A stretch of 64,000 nucleotides of DNA, from NCBI GenBank assembly GCA_002270565.1, contig NQMI01000004.1, forward strand, positions 873,065-937,064. The letters are read 5' to 3'. Positions 10,528 to 21,600 of this stretch are shown piece after piece. Within the stretch, counting starts at the first letter, position 1; every line of letters starts with the position of its first letter. The position numbers and the translations under genes are program-made. The DNA comes from Stenocarpella maydis. Lineage: Eukaryota; Ascomycota; Sordariomycetes; Diaporthales; Diaporthaceae. The notes under the pieces are model-generated. The model was not told the DNA's origin. It worked only from the letters and a program-made list of their open reading frames with translations, and made no database searches.

Positions 10528-10989
10528 CTACCCCCAAAATTGTCTGACTTCAAGGATGTCGATTCTATCGATGAAATGCGGACACAAATCCTCCAACTTG
10601 CCCTCATTTCTCTCCTTCTCCTGCTTCCTGGGGGCCTTCTTATGTTCGAATGTAGTGGGCGTTGTGGTTTTAAGAAACTCTGAGTGTTCGGCATCAGTTT
10701 GCGCCTCTCCCCATAGTCCTCTGATTTCAAGGATGTCAATTCTATTGATGAAATGAGGGCTGAACCCTTCCAGTTCAGCCTCCTTTCTCTTCCTCTGCTG
10801 CTTGTTGAGGGCTTCTTTATGTTTGGTTGCAGCCTTTGATGCTGCTTCGAGAGACTCCAAGAGTTTGGCAGCGGTCCGCGCAGTGGTGAGCTCGGGGTTC
10901 AACTCGGACACTGCTTCCCAGGGACCTCCATTGAAGGCCTTGGATCCATCGGAATGCTGCATTTTCGAAGAAGCGCAGGGTTTATACAT
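10528..10989 (-). CDS. Hypothetical 153-residue protein with two diverged 59-residue repeats
   Basis: An uninterrupted frame runs from ATG at 10989 to TAG at 10528-10530. Its C-terminal two thirds is a tandem duplication with a 177-bp period. Each unit has a charged Lys/Glu-rich helix (KHKEALNKQQRKRKEAE; EHKKAPRKQEKERNEGK) followed by PHFI(N/D)RIDILE(I/V)R and a WG ending. The two units differ at many bases yet keep the frame, which argues for past selection on the protein. I recognise no family. There is an alternative start at 10962. A further open stretch just downstream on the same strand (10283-10537, different frame) could be a separate exon or a frameshifted tail. Gene status is uncertain. 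Confidence 0.35.
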   Translation of the reverse strand: MYKPCASSKMQHSDGSKAFNGGPWEAVSELNPELTTARTAAKLLESLEAASKAATKHKEALNKQQRKRKEAELEGFSPHFINRIDILEIRGLWGEAQTDAEHSEFLKTTTPTTFEHKKAPRKQEKERNEGKLEDLCPHFIDRIDILEVRQFWG

Positions 10990-11058
10990 GGTGGGAATTG
11001 TGTTTAAACTGTGGATCTCCAAATTTGTAAAGGAGGCAAATCTCGGGTGACTGATCAA

Positions 11059-11866
11059 AAGTTATATGCCGCCTGTAGACAAGCGGATTGGTTGCAGTGC
11101 GGGTTTGAGTCTGCAGATTGCGAGTGTCGGAAGTTGCAAGAGCCCTGGAGAAGACAAGGCATAGAATCAATAGGAAGAGACGGCTAGTTTATTTTGCAAC
11201 TTCATTGGAGCTAGGGCTCAAGAAGACACGAACCAGCACCAGCCAGGGCAATAGTGTTAACAGTAAAACGGAAATCTGACAAATTCGAACCCAAAGAAAC
11301 GCAGAGTACCCGCCTAAGATGCTAGGACACATATAGCCTCATCACTATTTTGTTAGTTGGTATTGTGTTTTATTTTCATTGGTAGTTATTATATTTCTTA
11401 TCTAGCGCTGGGCCTTTGAGCGAGTACCCTGGTATGGATGGACCGCCGCAGCTCCCTTTTTTTTTTCTCTCTTAAAAAAAGGGGGGGAATTGTGGCCAGA
11501 TCAAAAACGAAACCAATAGCCACACAAAAAGGCTATGGATGCATCTATTTCACTATATTCATGTTTGGTGCCACGAAGAGGGCGCCCAGGCTATCCAAGG
11601 GGACCAAGTTTTCGGCACCTTATTGCGATGTTTTCCCAGGAAATGGGCTCATTGGGCCCCATTGGCAGCCGGTTGTTAGGTTCTCAGACAACCAAAGCCA
11701 GTTGCACTATAATGGAACTCATTTTGCCCAATGAACCTGAAGCGCTTGGGCTTTACTGGTGTTGCAATTCACATGCGCTGTTACATACGCCAATGCTCTT
11801 TTTTGCCGTGCACTCTCCCAAACTCCCCATGCCACATATCATTGTCATACCAACCTCGGGTCTCCC
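11059..11866. other. Intergenic, AT-rich in part; contains one copy of a dispersed repeat
   Basis: No supported gene. The interval between about 11330 and 11400 is AT-rich (TTTTATTTTCATTGG and similar). A 110-bp repeat shared with 33090-33196 sits at 11407-11516. The rest is the 3' side of YIF1. Confidence 0.5.
11407..11516 (+). repeat. Dispersed ~110-bp repeat, copy A
   Basis: It shares three ordered blocks with 33090-33196: GCTGGGYCTYTGAGCG, GGACCGCCGCRGCTCC followed by a T-rich spacer, and GAAAACGAAACCAA (AAAAACGAAACCAA in this copy), at near-identical spacing. The copies are clearly diverged. They may be relics of a mobile element end, but no terminal repeats or target-site duplications could be defined. 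Confidence 0.6.
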
Positions 11867-12913
11867 CTAGGCCCTGCATAAAATCCACATCAGGACCAGC
11901 TGTACAACGTATGAGTAGAAGAACAGAAACTGTGTGCGCTGGTTCCTCTTTGCCCTGGAGTCCGTCTGCATCCCAGCGCGGGGATCGCCGTTGTTCTCCG
12001 GCAGCAAGACGTACTTGAGCGACCGCATGAGGAAAAGCGAGTTGGCCAGGAAGGTGTAGATAAAGACGCTCCAGCCGACCCATCCGCCGGTGCCCTTACC
12101 ACCGTTGAAGATCTCAGCCACGGCGATGGTCACGATGATTCCGACGAACTTGTAGCCCGAGTATGCGACGAGGTCTAGCAGCTGCGACGAGTTGGAGATG
12201 CTGAGGATATAGGACCCGACCTTGAGGCCGAGGATCTCGGCCATGACCACGATCAGGCCGGTCGCGGCCTTTGAGCCGAGCAGCTCGGGCTGGAACTGGC
12301 CCCGGAGACCGGCGAGGAGGGTGGAGAGGAGGATGTAGGTCACGATTGACATGACCGGGATGTACATGTCCGGGCTGTTGACGTCGTCGCGGGGTGGGAG
12401 GTACCATCCCTCCTGGCCGTCGGGGCCAACCGCCTGCTTGCGCGACCAAGGCTTGTGCCTCCAGGGGAAGAGGACGAGGAACAGCTTGTTTATTACATAG
12501 CTATTGGTGACGTTGAAGTAGTGCTTGAGGGCGGGATAGTTGAAGTAGCGGTTGACCTGTTAGACGGGCGTCAGCGAGAAGATCCCCAAGAAAACTGGCG
12601 CACCGCCTCCGCCATGCGCCCGGCGAGAGAGGTCACCAACATTTTGCTCGAGATATTCCTGCCCATGCTTAAAGGCAGTCTGGCCGAACTGGGCGGCAAA
12701 CTGGGCGGTGGGGTCGTTCATGAAGTTGCCGTACTGGCCGAGACCGCTGCTGTTGGGCGTCGCCTGGTATGGATTGCCATAGTTCTGCGACTGGGGCTGG
12801 GAGCCCGTCGGTGGAGGCGGCGGTGGCGATCGCAGTTGGGGCACGGTCGAGACATGTTGTGGTACGGGGTGGTGCAGAGGCGGCGACTGGCCGTATGTTT
12901 GCGGTCGCTGCAT
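11867..12913 (-). CDS. yif1: YIF1-family Golgi/ER vesicle-trafficking membrane protein
   Basis: Exon 1 is complement(12641..12913) and exon 2 is complement(11867..12556); they join in phase for 320 residues. The N-terminal 90 residues are Pro/Gln-rich and cytosolic, with GQTAFKHGQEYLEQN near the splice. Exon 2 supplies the YIF1 core (RYFNYPALKHYFNVTNSYV, then FPWRHKPW), followed by about five membrane segments. YIF1 binds Yip1 and Ypt-family GTPases and acts in ER-to-Golgi transport. The donor reads GT-TGGT rather than GTRAGT, but this is the donor that keeps phase with a good CTAACAG acceptor. The size matches the family. It diverges from the SRP receptor gene across 587 bp. Confidence 0.9.
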
Positions 12914-13500
12914 CGTTGGCGGTTCTGGCGTGCGGTGCCAACGGTGTGACTGTTCGATCAGATGGAAATCCTGTTGGCCAGTACTTGGATGCAGCAATAA
13001 GAAACGAGTGGGAGGGTCAGTGCGCGTGTGGTTGGTGGTTGGCGGCACAAGTGTTGTCAAGAAGTGATCACGACGACAAAGACGCCAGCTATGCGATGGG
13101 GTTCAGAAGTTGGCCTGTGGTCGAGTAGCTGCTCAGCCAGGCAGCGCATGCTGTCATTTCGCGTTGCAGCAGGCTTACATAACCCGCGCCCAGGCTACCA
13201 GTTTACCACGCCCTTGTACCCAGGTACCCAAGTACCTGGTGGGTCGTCCGCCCTGGCCAGGGTACCCAGGACCTGGACCACGCGCCAAGACTCAATTGTG
13301 GTCGCTCGGGTCAACTAAGATATCGATAAGACTTGCGCCGCTGTTATCGCGCCGCAGTGACAGCGCCAGCATATCACTTTCACTTTCACTTTCGCCTCCC
13401 TCTCAGCTCGACCAGACCGGACTCATTCGGCAGCAAGCTCCCCATTTACTTCCCATTCCACTGCTGCTTTACTCGACCCCCGTCGCTGCGACCTCGCACC
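12914..13500. promoter_or_regulatory. Bidirectional promoter region between yif1 and srp101
   Basis: The two divergent secretory-pathway genes share these 587 bp. Around 13210-13275 there is a cluster of GGTACC-type palindromes (ACCCAGGTACCC, AAGTACCTGG, CCAGGGTACCCAGG). Pyrimidine-rich CTTTCACTTTCACTTTC lies just before the plus-strand leader at about 13375. No binding factor is assigned. Confidence 0.6.
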
Positions 13501-15435
13501 ATGCTTGATACCTTCGAAATTGTCACCACCGCCGGTGTGGTGATATGGTCCCGGAAGTGGGCCCCAGTCAAGCCCTCGGTCATCAATAGCTTCATCACTG
13601 ATGTTTTCGTCGAAGAGAAGGGCGCACCCAACTTTGTCAAGGCTGACAACTCCGCCGCCACGAATGCGCCGTACAGGACCGAGCAGCACACACTACGATG
13701 GACCATGGTCAAGGAGCTTGGTATCATCTTCGTCGCTGTCTACAGGTCCTTGCTTCATCTATCCTGGATAGACAAGTTTGTCGACAACATCAAGACAATC
13801 TTCGTCCAGCTATATGGCGACCAACTGACGAAGCCGAACACCACCCAGGTCGAGTGCTCCCAGTTCGACAAGTACTTCGATCAGCAGCTCCAAGAGCTGG
13901 AGCAACTCGGCGAGAAGCGTCCCGCCCAACCTCAGCTGGCCAAGGCCACCAGAGACAAGGATGCCGTGTCCGGAAAAGAGGGTGACGACCCTCCATCACC
14001 CGAGAATGCCCTTTCCGTCGAGTCCACACCTGTGACCTCTCGGCCTGCAACCCCTGCGAACAATGCCATGCTCGGTGGCGACACAAGCCCAGCGGCTAAG
14101 CTTTCGAGACGAGCCCGCAAGGCGGTCAACCGCACCAACTCTGCCCCTGCGTCTGGAGACGAGAGGGCGTCGCGCAAGGCAAAAGGAGCAGCAAAGCAGG
14201 CCAAGAAGGGTCGCAAGTGGGATGACGACGGACTGCCACTCGAGGACGACCCTGACGTGAAGCTCGATTACTCTGGTGACACCGGTGGCGCCGCTGCCGG
14301 GCGGTCCTCGGCGCTGGAGGGAGTTGACTCCTCGACATGGGGCTCGACCACGAAAGGGAAGTTTGTGCTGAAGGACCTCGGCGATGAGGTTCACTCGATA
14401 CTAGCCGAAGCAGAAGCCAAGAAGGCAGCGTCCAGCACTGAGACTGCGAATGGCGGTCTGGTGGGAACTGGTCTGAGCGCCATTAGCGGCCTGTTCCGCA
14501 ATGTCATTGGAGGCAAGAAGCTGACCAAGGAGGACCTGGACAAGGCGATGAAGGGAATGGAGGAGCATTTGCTGCGAAAGAATGTGGCCAGGGAGGCTGC
14601 AGTACGGCTGTGCGAAGGAGTCGAGAAGGAGCTGATCGGGGTCACGACTGGCAGCTTCGAGAGCATCAACGCACGCATACAGACCGCGATGGAGGCATCG
14701 CTTACCAAGATGCTGACCCCGACGTCGTCCATGGATCTCCTACGCGAGATCGACTCTGTCACATCGCCCTCTGCAGCGTCGATGCGCAAAGCGAGGCCTT
14801 ACGTCATGTCCATCGTCGGCGTCAACGGCGTGGGCAAGTCTACGAACCTGTCCAAGATCTGCTTCTTCCTCCTGCAGAACAAGTACAAGGTTCTGATCGC
14901 CGCAGGCGACACCTTCCGGTCTGGAGCTGTGGAGCAGCTGGGCGTGCATGTGCGCAACCTGAAGGAGCTGACTGCGCGTGAGGGTGGTGAGGTCGAGCTG
15001 TACCAAAAAGGCTACGGCAAGGACGCGGCTACTGTCGCGAGGGATGCCGTGCAGTTTGCCAACCAGCAGGGCTATGATGTTGTGCTGATCGATACAGCTG
15101 GGCGACGGCACAACGACCAGCGGCTGATGTCGTCGCTGGAGAAGTTCGCCAAGTTTGCGCAACCCGACAAGATCCTCATGGTGGGCGAGGCTCTGGTCGG
15201 AACGGACTCTGTCGCCCAGGCTCGCAATTTCAACGCGGCATTTGGGTCGGTTCGCACTCTTGATGGATTCATCATCTCCAAGTGTGACACTGTGGGAGAC
15301 ATGGTTGGCACACTGGTGAGCTTGGTACATGCCACCAACGTGCCTATCCTGTTTGTCGGCGTTGGACAGCACTATTCGGATCTCAGGAACTTCTCTGTGA
15401 AATGGGCGGTAGAGAAGCTCCTGAGTGGAAACTAG
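13501..15435 (+). CDS. srp101: Signal recognition particle receptor alpha subunit (SRalpha/FtsY-type GTPase)
   Basis: A single exon encodes 644 residues. The N-terminus (about 1-150) is the SRX longin-like domain that binds the beta subunit at the ER membrane, starting MLDTFEIVTTAGVVIWS. A charged linker follows, then the helical N domain (about 330-420) and the G domain. Visible nucleotide motifs are G1 GVNGVGKST (near residue 440), G3 DTAGRRHND and the NKxD-equivalent SKCD near the C-terminus, plus the FtsY/SRP54 signature DTFRSGAVEQL. The protein docks SRP-ribosome complexes at the ER translocon. Length and architecture are normal for the fungal orthologue. The ATG at 13501 lies in an ACC-ATG context, and upstream in-frame sequence looks like UTR. 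Confidence 0.97.
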   Translation: MLDTFEIVTTAGVVIWSRKWAPVKPSVINSFITDVFVEEKGAPNFVKADNSAATNAPYRTEQHTLRWTMVKELGIIFVAVYRSLLHLSWIDKFVDNIKTIFVQLYGDQLTKPNTTQVECSQFDKYFDQQLQELEQLGEKRPAQPQLAKATRDKDAVSGKEGDDPPSPENALSVESTPVTSRPATPANNAMLGGDTSPAAKLSRRARKAVNRTNSAPASGDERASRKAKGAAKQAKKGRKWDDDGLPLEDDPDVKLDYSGDTGGAAAGRSSALEGVDSSTWGSTTKGKFVLKDLGDEVHSILAEAEAKKAASSTETANGGLVGTGLSAISGLFRNVIGGKKLTKEDLDKAMKGMEEHLLRKNVAREAAVRLCEGVEKELIGVTTGSFESINARIQTAMEASLTKMLTPTSSMDLLREIDSVTSPSAASMRKARPYVMSIVGVNGVGKSTNLSKICFFLLQNKYKVLIAAGDTFRSGAVEQLGVHVRNLKELTAREGGEVELYQKGYGKDAATVARDAVQFANQQGYDVVLIDTAGRRHNDQRLMSSLEKFAKFAQPDKILMVGEALVGTDSVAQARNFNAAFGSVRTLDGFIISKCDTVGDMVGTLVSLVHATNVPILFVGVGQHYSDLRNFSVKWAVEKLLSGN

Positions 15436-15906
15436 ACTGATCTCAATCTGGTGGCCCATTGTTGGTGGCATTTAGCACTTCGCCTTAATCAGTCCATACC
15501 CGTTCCGTGTTTACCTTGCCTGGGAGGCACAGGCCTGATTGTTTGTTTCCCAATCATCAACCGGGGTCTCCACCACACCATGATCGCGATGACACAACTG
15601 CACCTGCATAATAGAATCCTTCACTGAATTGAAAACTTCAGCCCATCCAAATATCCCTTTTCTGTGTGCACAAGCTGTACATCCAGTCGCGAGCATCCAC
15701 ATCACCGGGAGGCCACATCGCGAGCCCATGTGTTTTTTATTTGCAAGCCTCTCTTTTCTCGCGCAACTGCTCTTATTGTCAATTTCTTCTCCCCGCTGCT
15801 GCCAGAAAGCAGCCCCAGCCCACTCGCACCGTATTTAATACCTGCTACCTTCCCCACCAGGTTATTGCTCCTCGCCTTACTCTCGCCTCACCTTCCCCTC
15901 GCCACC

Positions 15907-16395
15907 ATGTCGCACAAGAAACGGAAGGCCATCTCGATGACCTATCCCTCCGCGCCTGGCTCCGACGTCTACCACAGCGACAGCTTCTGGTCGCTCCCCA
16001 GCCTGGCCTCCACGCCCGCCTGCTCCGTCCAGTCCGTCCAGACCCAGCGCAGCAGGGACGGTCGGGGCCGGCTCAGGGTCCTGCTGGACTGCCCGGCGCA
16101 TTCGGAGCACACACGCGTTCTTGGAGAAGCAGACATGTGGCGGGCCGAGAAGCTCCGCGTCAAGCTCGCCGCGGTGGCGGAGGCGTGCCGCGAGTGGGAG
16201 GGCGCGCTGGCGAGGGGCGCGCTGGTGGGTTGCCGCGCTGGGAACACTCCTCTGCTGCCCCCCAGCACCGACGCGAATCTGCTGCAGGAGGGCCAGGCGA
16301 GCCACCCCGATGATCTCTTCACAGCCGCCTTCTACGAAAACGAGATGAAGAGCGTCAAGGTCAGCAGGTACCACCAGAGAAAGTACTTCCCGTGA
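15907..16395 (+). CDS. Hypothetical 162-residue protein with basic N-terminus
   Basis: A single uninterrupted frame starts at an ATG in near-perfect Kozak context (GCCACCATG) and ends with TGA at 16393-16395. The protein begins MSHKKRKAIS, a possible nuclear localisation signal. It then has a Ser/Pro-rich stretch (about 12-45), a predicted helical, Ala/Arg/Glu-rich middle (DMWRAEKLRVKLAAVAEA) and a C-terminal YHQRKYFP. Codon use is strongly C/G-ending like the neighbouring real genes. I do not recognise a family. It lies 471 bp downstream of srp101 on the same strand and converges on the WSC gene. Confidence 0.6.
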   Translation: MSHKKRKAISMTYPSAPGSDVYHSDSFWSLPSLASTPACSVQSVQTQRSRDGRGRLRVLLDCPAHSEHTRVLGEADMWRAEKLRVKLAAVAEACREWEGALARGALVGCRAGNTPLLPPSTDANLLQEGQASHPDDLFTAAFYENEMKSVKVSRYHQRKYFP

Positions 16396-17099
16396 GAACC
16401 AGAGGGCCACTCCGGGGGGAGCCGGGGGTTTTTGGTTATTGACCCTCGATTTGAGGTTGCATGTTGGAAAGATGTTGCGGGGGCTGCTTATTGGACTTGG
16501 TTTGGTTGCGGTCTTCAGTACCAGGTACAAACGGGAACTGTTTGGATGGCGAACGCTGCTTTGATTTCGCTTGGTTGTCGGTGGCTACGACGTGAAGCAC
16601 TGCCTAACCTGCTAGAGGCACACACACAAGACAGGGCCAGACAAAGAACCTCTCCGTCAATAACTCATGCCCCAATACAAAATGAAGGTGATATCAAGCC
16701 TTCCGAGAACAGTAGGTATGAGTCAGCGTCCAATCTCTCCTCGCGTACCTTGCGTGAGAACCTGGACATGGCCAACTCCACATGCCTCAGACCTCTCGTG
16801 GGTTGGTAAGGTAGCCAGAACCAATCCCGGTCGGAGAGGCCTATGGCCCTCCAGAGCTGACAAAGACCACTCGTCGCGACGAAGAAGCCGTTCGTGTTGT
16901 CCACGGCCAAGGGGCGCCGCTCATGGTTGGTTCTTTGCACAACTTCACCACAAATCGGAACGGACCGTCAACAATCGAAGGCTGAGGGCTGAGGGCCTCA
17001 AGACTGTGAGCAGGTCAGGGGTAGAGTGCAACTAGCCTCGGGCACTCCCCGTCGCCGTCCTTTCCATCGAACCGGGGCACCAGACATCGACAGACCGGC
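16396..17099. other. Convergent intergenic region
   Basis: Seven hundred bases between the 3' ends of the small unknown gene and the WSC gene. I see no coding exon, RNA gene or repeat. Confidence 0.5.
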
Positions 17100-18614
17100 C
17101 TAGTTCTGGTTAGCACAGGCTCCCAGGTCGCCGTCCTCCCCAGCCGGCGCAGGCGCCGCTGCGCTGCCCATCCGTTGCCCGAGCGGCGGCAGGGCCAGCG
17201 GCGCAGGCATCAGCGAGCGCCAGTCGTCCTCCCACGGCATACCTTGCAAGTCCGCGGGGGATGTGGCCTGCGGCCCCTGCGGGTCCCTCGGCGCCTCGTG
17301 CGGGCCCCCTCCTCCGAAGGCGTGGGTGCTCTCGCTGTACCGGTACCCATACGGGGGCATCGGTGCCGAGAGGCGCCGGCGGCGCCACGCCCTCTCTCCC
17401 AGCCCGTGGTTCTGCGCCACGCCCTCGGGGTGCTGCACAAGTATCGTCGGGGTATCGGGGATGTCGTCCCAGCCCTCGTTGCGGACCCCGTTCTTGTCCG
17501 TCGTCGCCAGCCTCGGTGGCAGCGCGGCCCCGGCGGCCCGGGGCGTCCCCGGGTTACCACCCGTCGTCCTCCAGTCCGCGCCCGTCGAGGCGGCGGCGCT
17601 GACCTCCCTCGGCTGTGACACCATCTTTGGGGGGCGCCAGTCGGCGCCACCGGGGGGCGCGTGGCCTCCCACAACGGGATCCATGTTCCCCGGGTCGGGT
17701 CGGTCGGTCCAGCCTGTGCTGGCCGCGCTGGTCGCGAGCGGCGTTTCGCTCTCGTCCACGTCCCTCACGTCCGGGCCGTGTTCGCCGCCCTGGTCTGCCT
17801 GTCGTTGTTTCCTCCTCTTGTGCATCCTGGCGCCGTAGAAGACGAGGAACGCGAGCAGTGCGAACCCCGAGATGCTCCCCAGCGCGATCCCTGCCGTCAC
17901 TCCCGGGTCTCCTTTACTGCCTTTCTCGTCGGTGTAGGGCCCGTCGTCTTGATCATTCTCGGCTTCGGGCGGCGTCGAAAGCTTGTAGATCAACATGTGG
18001 CCGTTGCCTCCGCAGGCTATCTTGGCGTCGCCATCGCATGGGACGGTGCAGTTAGCGGGCTGGACCTTTTTGGCTGTCGAGTTGAGGGACCCTCCACAGT
18101 AACATGTCCTGACAGAGTGGTTCGGTGGGTTAGGCCTGCTGTCTAGTCCACCATGTGACCGCCGTGAGGCAGATAATACTCACTTTCCACCCGATAGTCC
18201 CACAAATAAAGAAATGCCCTCTTTGTCTCCTGGCTTAGTGTCGCTTGACGGCGGTGATTTGCACAAGTTGTTGAGACACATCGACAGTGACATTCCGTCC
18301 TCCCCAGTAGCATTTCGGACCGTGGCATTTGCGTCCAGTATTGTCCCGACGTCACTCGACCCATCCTGTCCGTAGCATCCCTGTAGAACGTACTCGCTTC
18401 CCTTCTGCATCTCGGCACTCTGGAGGGCGGTTGGGGTGTTTGCCTGTATCGTGATCGTCCGTGTCAAGGACAGAGTCGTCGTGGTTGTCCCATGGCTCGT
18501 TGTCAGGCCTTCCCCGTGGGCCTGACATTGCCCAATGCGGAGCAGGGCAAGAGCGATGGCCACGCATGATGGCAGGAGCCGCCGCTCTGCCGTGCCTTCA
18601 GTTTTCGATGCCAT
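17100..18614 (-). CDS. WSC-domain single-pass membrane protein (cell-wall stress sensor-like)
   Basis: Exon 1 is complement(18184..18614) and exon 2 is complement(17100..18108), giving 479 residues. The order is a signal peptide with charged n-region (MASKTEGTAERRLL then hydrophobic, 1-32), a short Thr-rich stretch, a WSC domain (about 70-180) spanning the intron (YVLQGCYGQD; GGKTCYCGGSLN across the splice; then IACGGNGHMLIY), a transmembrane helix (GIALGSISGFALLAFLVF) and a 250-residue Pro/Gly/Asp-rich cytosolic tail starting with HKRRKQRQ. WSC sensors bind wall glycans and signal to Rho1/PKC. This protein lacks the long Ser/Thr mucin-like stalk of yeast Wsc1, so a plain WSC membrane protein is a safer label than a proven sensor. 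The start was chosen because the next upstream ATG would spoil the signal peptide. Confidence 0.85.
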
Positions 18615-21600
18615 CTCCAGGAGTAGCATCAGGATCACATATCCTGAACCCAATGATAGGCCTACCTCGGCATCCTGATGCTCTTCTGTGGGCCCAGCAT
18701 CAGAAGGCTGTCAGTGTAGACAAAGCAGCCTCTCCACTTGAGCAACGATACAACAAAGAGACGGGCCGGAAACGGCCATACTCATGGTTGCAGTTCAGTC
18801 TCTGGTAAAAACGCCATGGCGTTGAAGAAGAAGAGGTCGACTCCAGGGGTGACGCCAAGTTGTCCATGCAGCATCTCAGCCTTGCCTTTTCAGTCCCGTT
18901 CAGACTCATGGTGGGCTTGGGTGACTGTGGACACGACACAGGACACCCTGGGGAATACTTATACAACAAAGCAGAAAAAAGACCAACTTGGAACGAAACC
19001 AGAAATGAAGTAGATACATGCGAATATATGAGCCGTGGCGAGTCACGCAAATGCATATGTATGCATCATCCGGCCAAGCGATAACGACATCAAAGAGATG
19101 CCCGCTAGCACGGAGATAACGAGCGGGCAGTGGGAGCCTCACGGGTGGGAGCGATCAAAATGCCTGGCCACGGAGACATCTCACTTGAGCAGCCATTGCC
19201 AGGCGTGAGCAGCGGCAGAGGAGCTGAGAAGGTGAAGGTTGCTGTGCTGAGGACGGGCCGCTGGATGTGTTGCCTTGAGGATGCCGCCCGCCTCTTTATC
19301 TCTGGCATCACTGACCAAGTTCCACTCCGACGCCTCATCTGCAGGTCTGACACTTGACGATGATCTGCAAGGTGCAAGGATCTTCGTGACCGGTGAGACA
19401 AGGACACAAAGGAACAGAGATAAGAGCTTCTGAAGAGGAGGAGGAGGGAAGGCTTATTTGACATATGCGATGTCAGCTAGACCAGCCTAGATATCTATCT
19501 GTTGATGTGTATCAGAATGGCCTGCAAGGCAGCTATTGATTGACAAAACGACAGCCAGGGCCCGGACCGGCCCACCAGACACCTGCAGCACAATCTCTAG
19601 GCAAGGTAAAGTCTCGCAGATATAATCAGCAATTCAGATGGGACAAGGACATGTGAGCGTGTAGAGGCGTGATTGCTCACGGAGAAGGCGTCTGCTCGGG
19701 CTCACCAGACATTGGACACCTCGAATCAGAAGGTCCCGATAACTGAAAATAGTCGATTGAGAAGGTCATATCCCGCAAGAGATACAACTTAATCTGGCCC
19801 CTGTGCATTTCCAACTTTGGCAAGACTTCTGAGACAGGCACCGCCACTGAGCAGTATTAGGCACAACCGGCGGAGAGGCTGAACAATGAGCCTCTCCATC
19901 TCTATTCGGAAGGTCACAGAACCCAGAAACCACCTTACTTATCAACCTCATATCTGGGCCAGGGCGAGACAATTGCTGTTGTATCTTGCGCACCAGGGCC
20001 AGTTGCACAACATGGCAGATTCCCCCCTCTCTACGGACAGAAATGACCTGCCGGATCGACGCTGGGCTGTGTTGTTCACCAGTGGAGCTATACGTTGAGA
20101 GGAAGGCTCTGTTCGCCAGAGATAAGGAAACCTTGGCCCCCCCGGGGGTTCATGGGGCGGACGGGTTCGGGGAACACAGGTCATTTCTCGAATCTAGCGT
20201 GCATATAAGCTGGCCACTCTGCCTCCCTCGCAACTTTGTCCGGAGGCTGGCTGGGCTCCTGTACCGTTGCCCAGGCATAAACCTGTTTAGGTCCAACATC
20301 GCAAATACGGAACTTGAGCCACGGACCTGGCGAACCTTGTCAAGAACAACGGATGCGAACCCCCCGACCAACTCGATTTGCAAGACCTATGCCAGGAACC
20401 CGATGTGTAGCTGAAGCCCAGCGAGAGCCGCGGAACTCTGCCCCGAGCAGCTGCAGGATCACTTGGTCCCTTGTCTTGTGCGACCAAACCCCGCTGTACC
20501 CCAGGCGCTCGACTTGAGCGGGATTTAGCATGAACGCATTGTGAAGTTCTCGGGCATAGGGTCGCCATCCGGGGGGGGGAGAGAAAGGGGGGGCGTGAAG
20601 AATATCTCCGTGGTCGAACGAACATCTTTACGGCGAAAGGCCAAAAGTCTGCCCATCTTGCAGGCCGCTGAAACGATGGCTTGTCCGGCGACTCCAGTCG
20701 TCATGCCTCCATTCCGCCAGCAAGAGGCATCGCCGAGTACTCGGCCTCCTGAGAATCGCGGAGGTCGGGCGATCGCCCCGACAATTCGCCGGACGAGGGG
20801 TTCCTGCAAGACAGCTGCGGACCCCCACGCCTGGGTCCAGCTTCGATTGGTCCATCCAAATTTGGGACGTCGTGACCATTTCCGTGTGCCAACCAATCAG
20901 CCAATTCGTGTTCGGTGGTAAAACGGTGCCTCCGGGCTACTAATTACTCACGAGGCCTGGGGAAACTACCGCAGGGCACTGAGTATCCAGTGTTGGTCCT
21001 GAGAAGTGGCTGCACTCATACCAGTCACCATGAGGCTGACAGCAGTGCAGGCAGCGTCGGTTTTGGTAAGTTTGTCTGCTTCCCCCAGGACATTGTGAGG
21101 GGCCGGATCGAGCGCGCGCCAGGAAAGAAGGGACCGGGCGAGTCAGCACGGCTCCCGGCATGCCGATTGAAGGAGTCCGGCTGAGGAAGGTGGTCCGAAT
21201 ATTCCAGCGTCGGAAAACCGAGGCGCTTCGGGCGGGTTAATGTCGACCGCGTAGGTCAGGAAGAGCAAGCAATCTGCCACCCAGCCTGCCGCCGTCTCTC
21301 ACCGCCTGCTCTTCCAGGAGGAGATGAACGGTGAGCCTTGGAAGGGGACTCCTTGACAGATCCTGGCGGCGCGCTCGGCAGTCACATGTAAATTGGTCCG
21401 ACGAGTGCCATGCCCAAGTGTCAATTGGACACAGCACGGCAGAGTAAATTCAATAGCGTCGCATGAACCGGCGCTCAAGCTCGGACGAACACGCTCCTAC
21501 CGACCGTACGTAGTTCGTGGGCGTGCAGAAGGCAAGGGGTTGTGACGGCAGCCCTCCTTGGCGACTGGCTATACAACGTACCAGGCTGTCCCTTCATCCA

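Noticed and set aside
11281..11360. Box-B-like GGTTCGAAT on the minus strand
   Set aside because: No cloverleaf could be folded around it.
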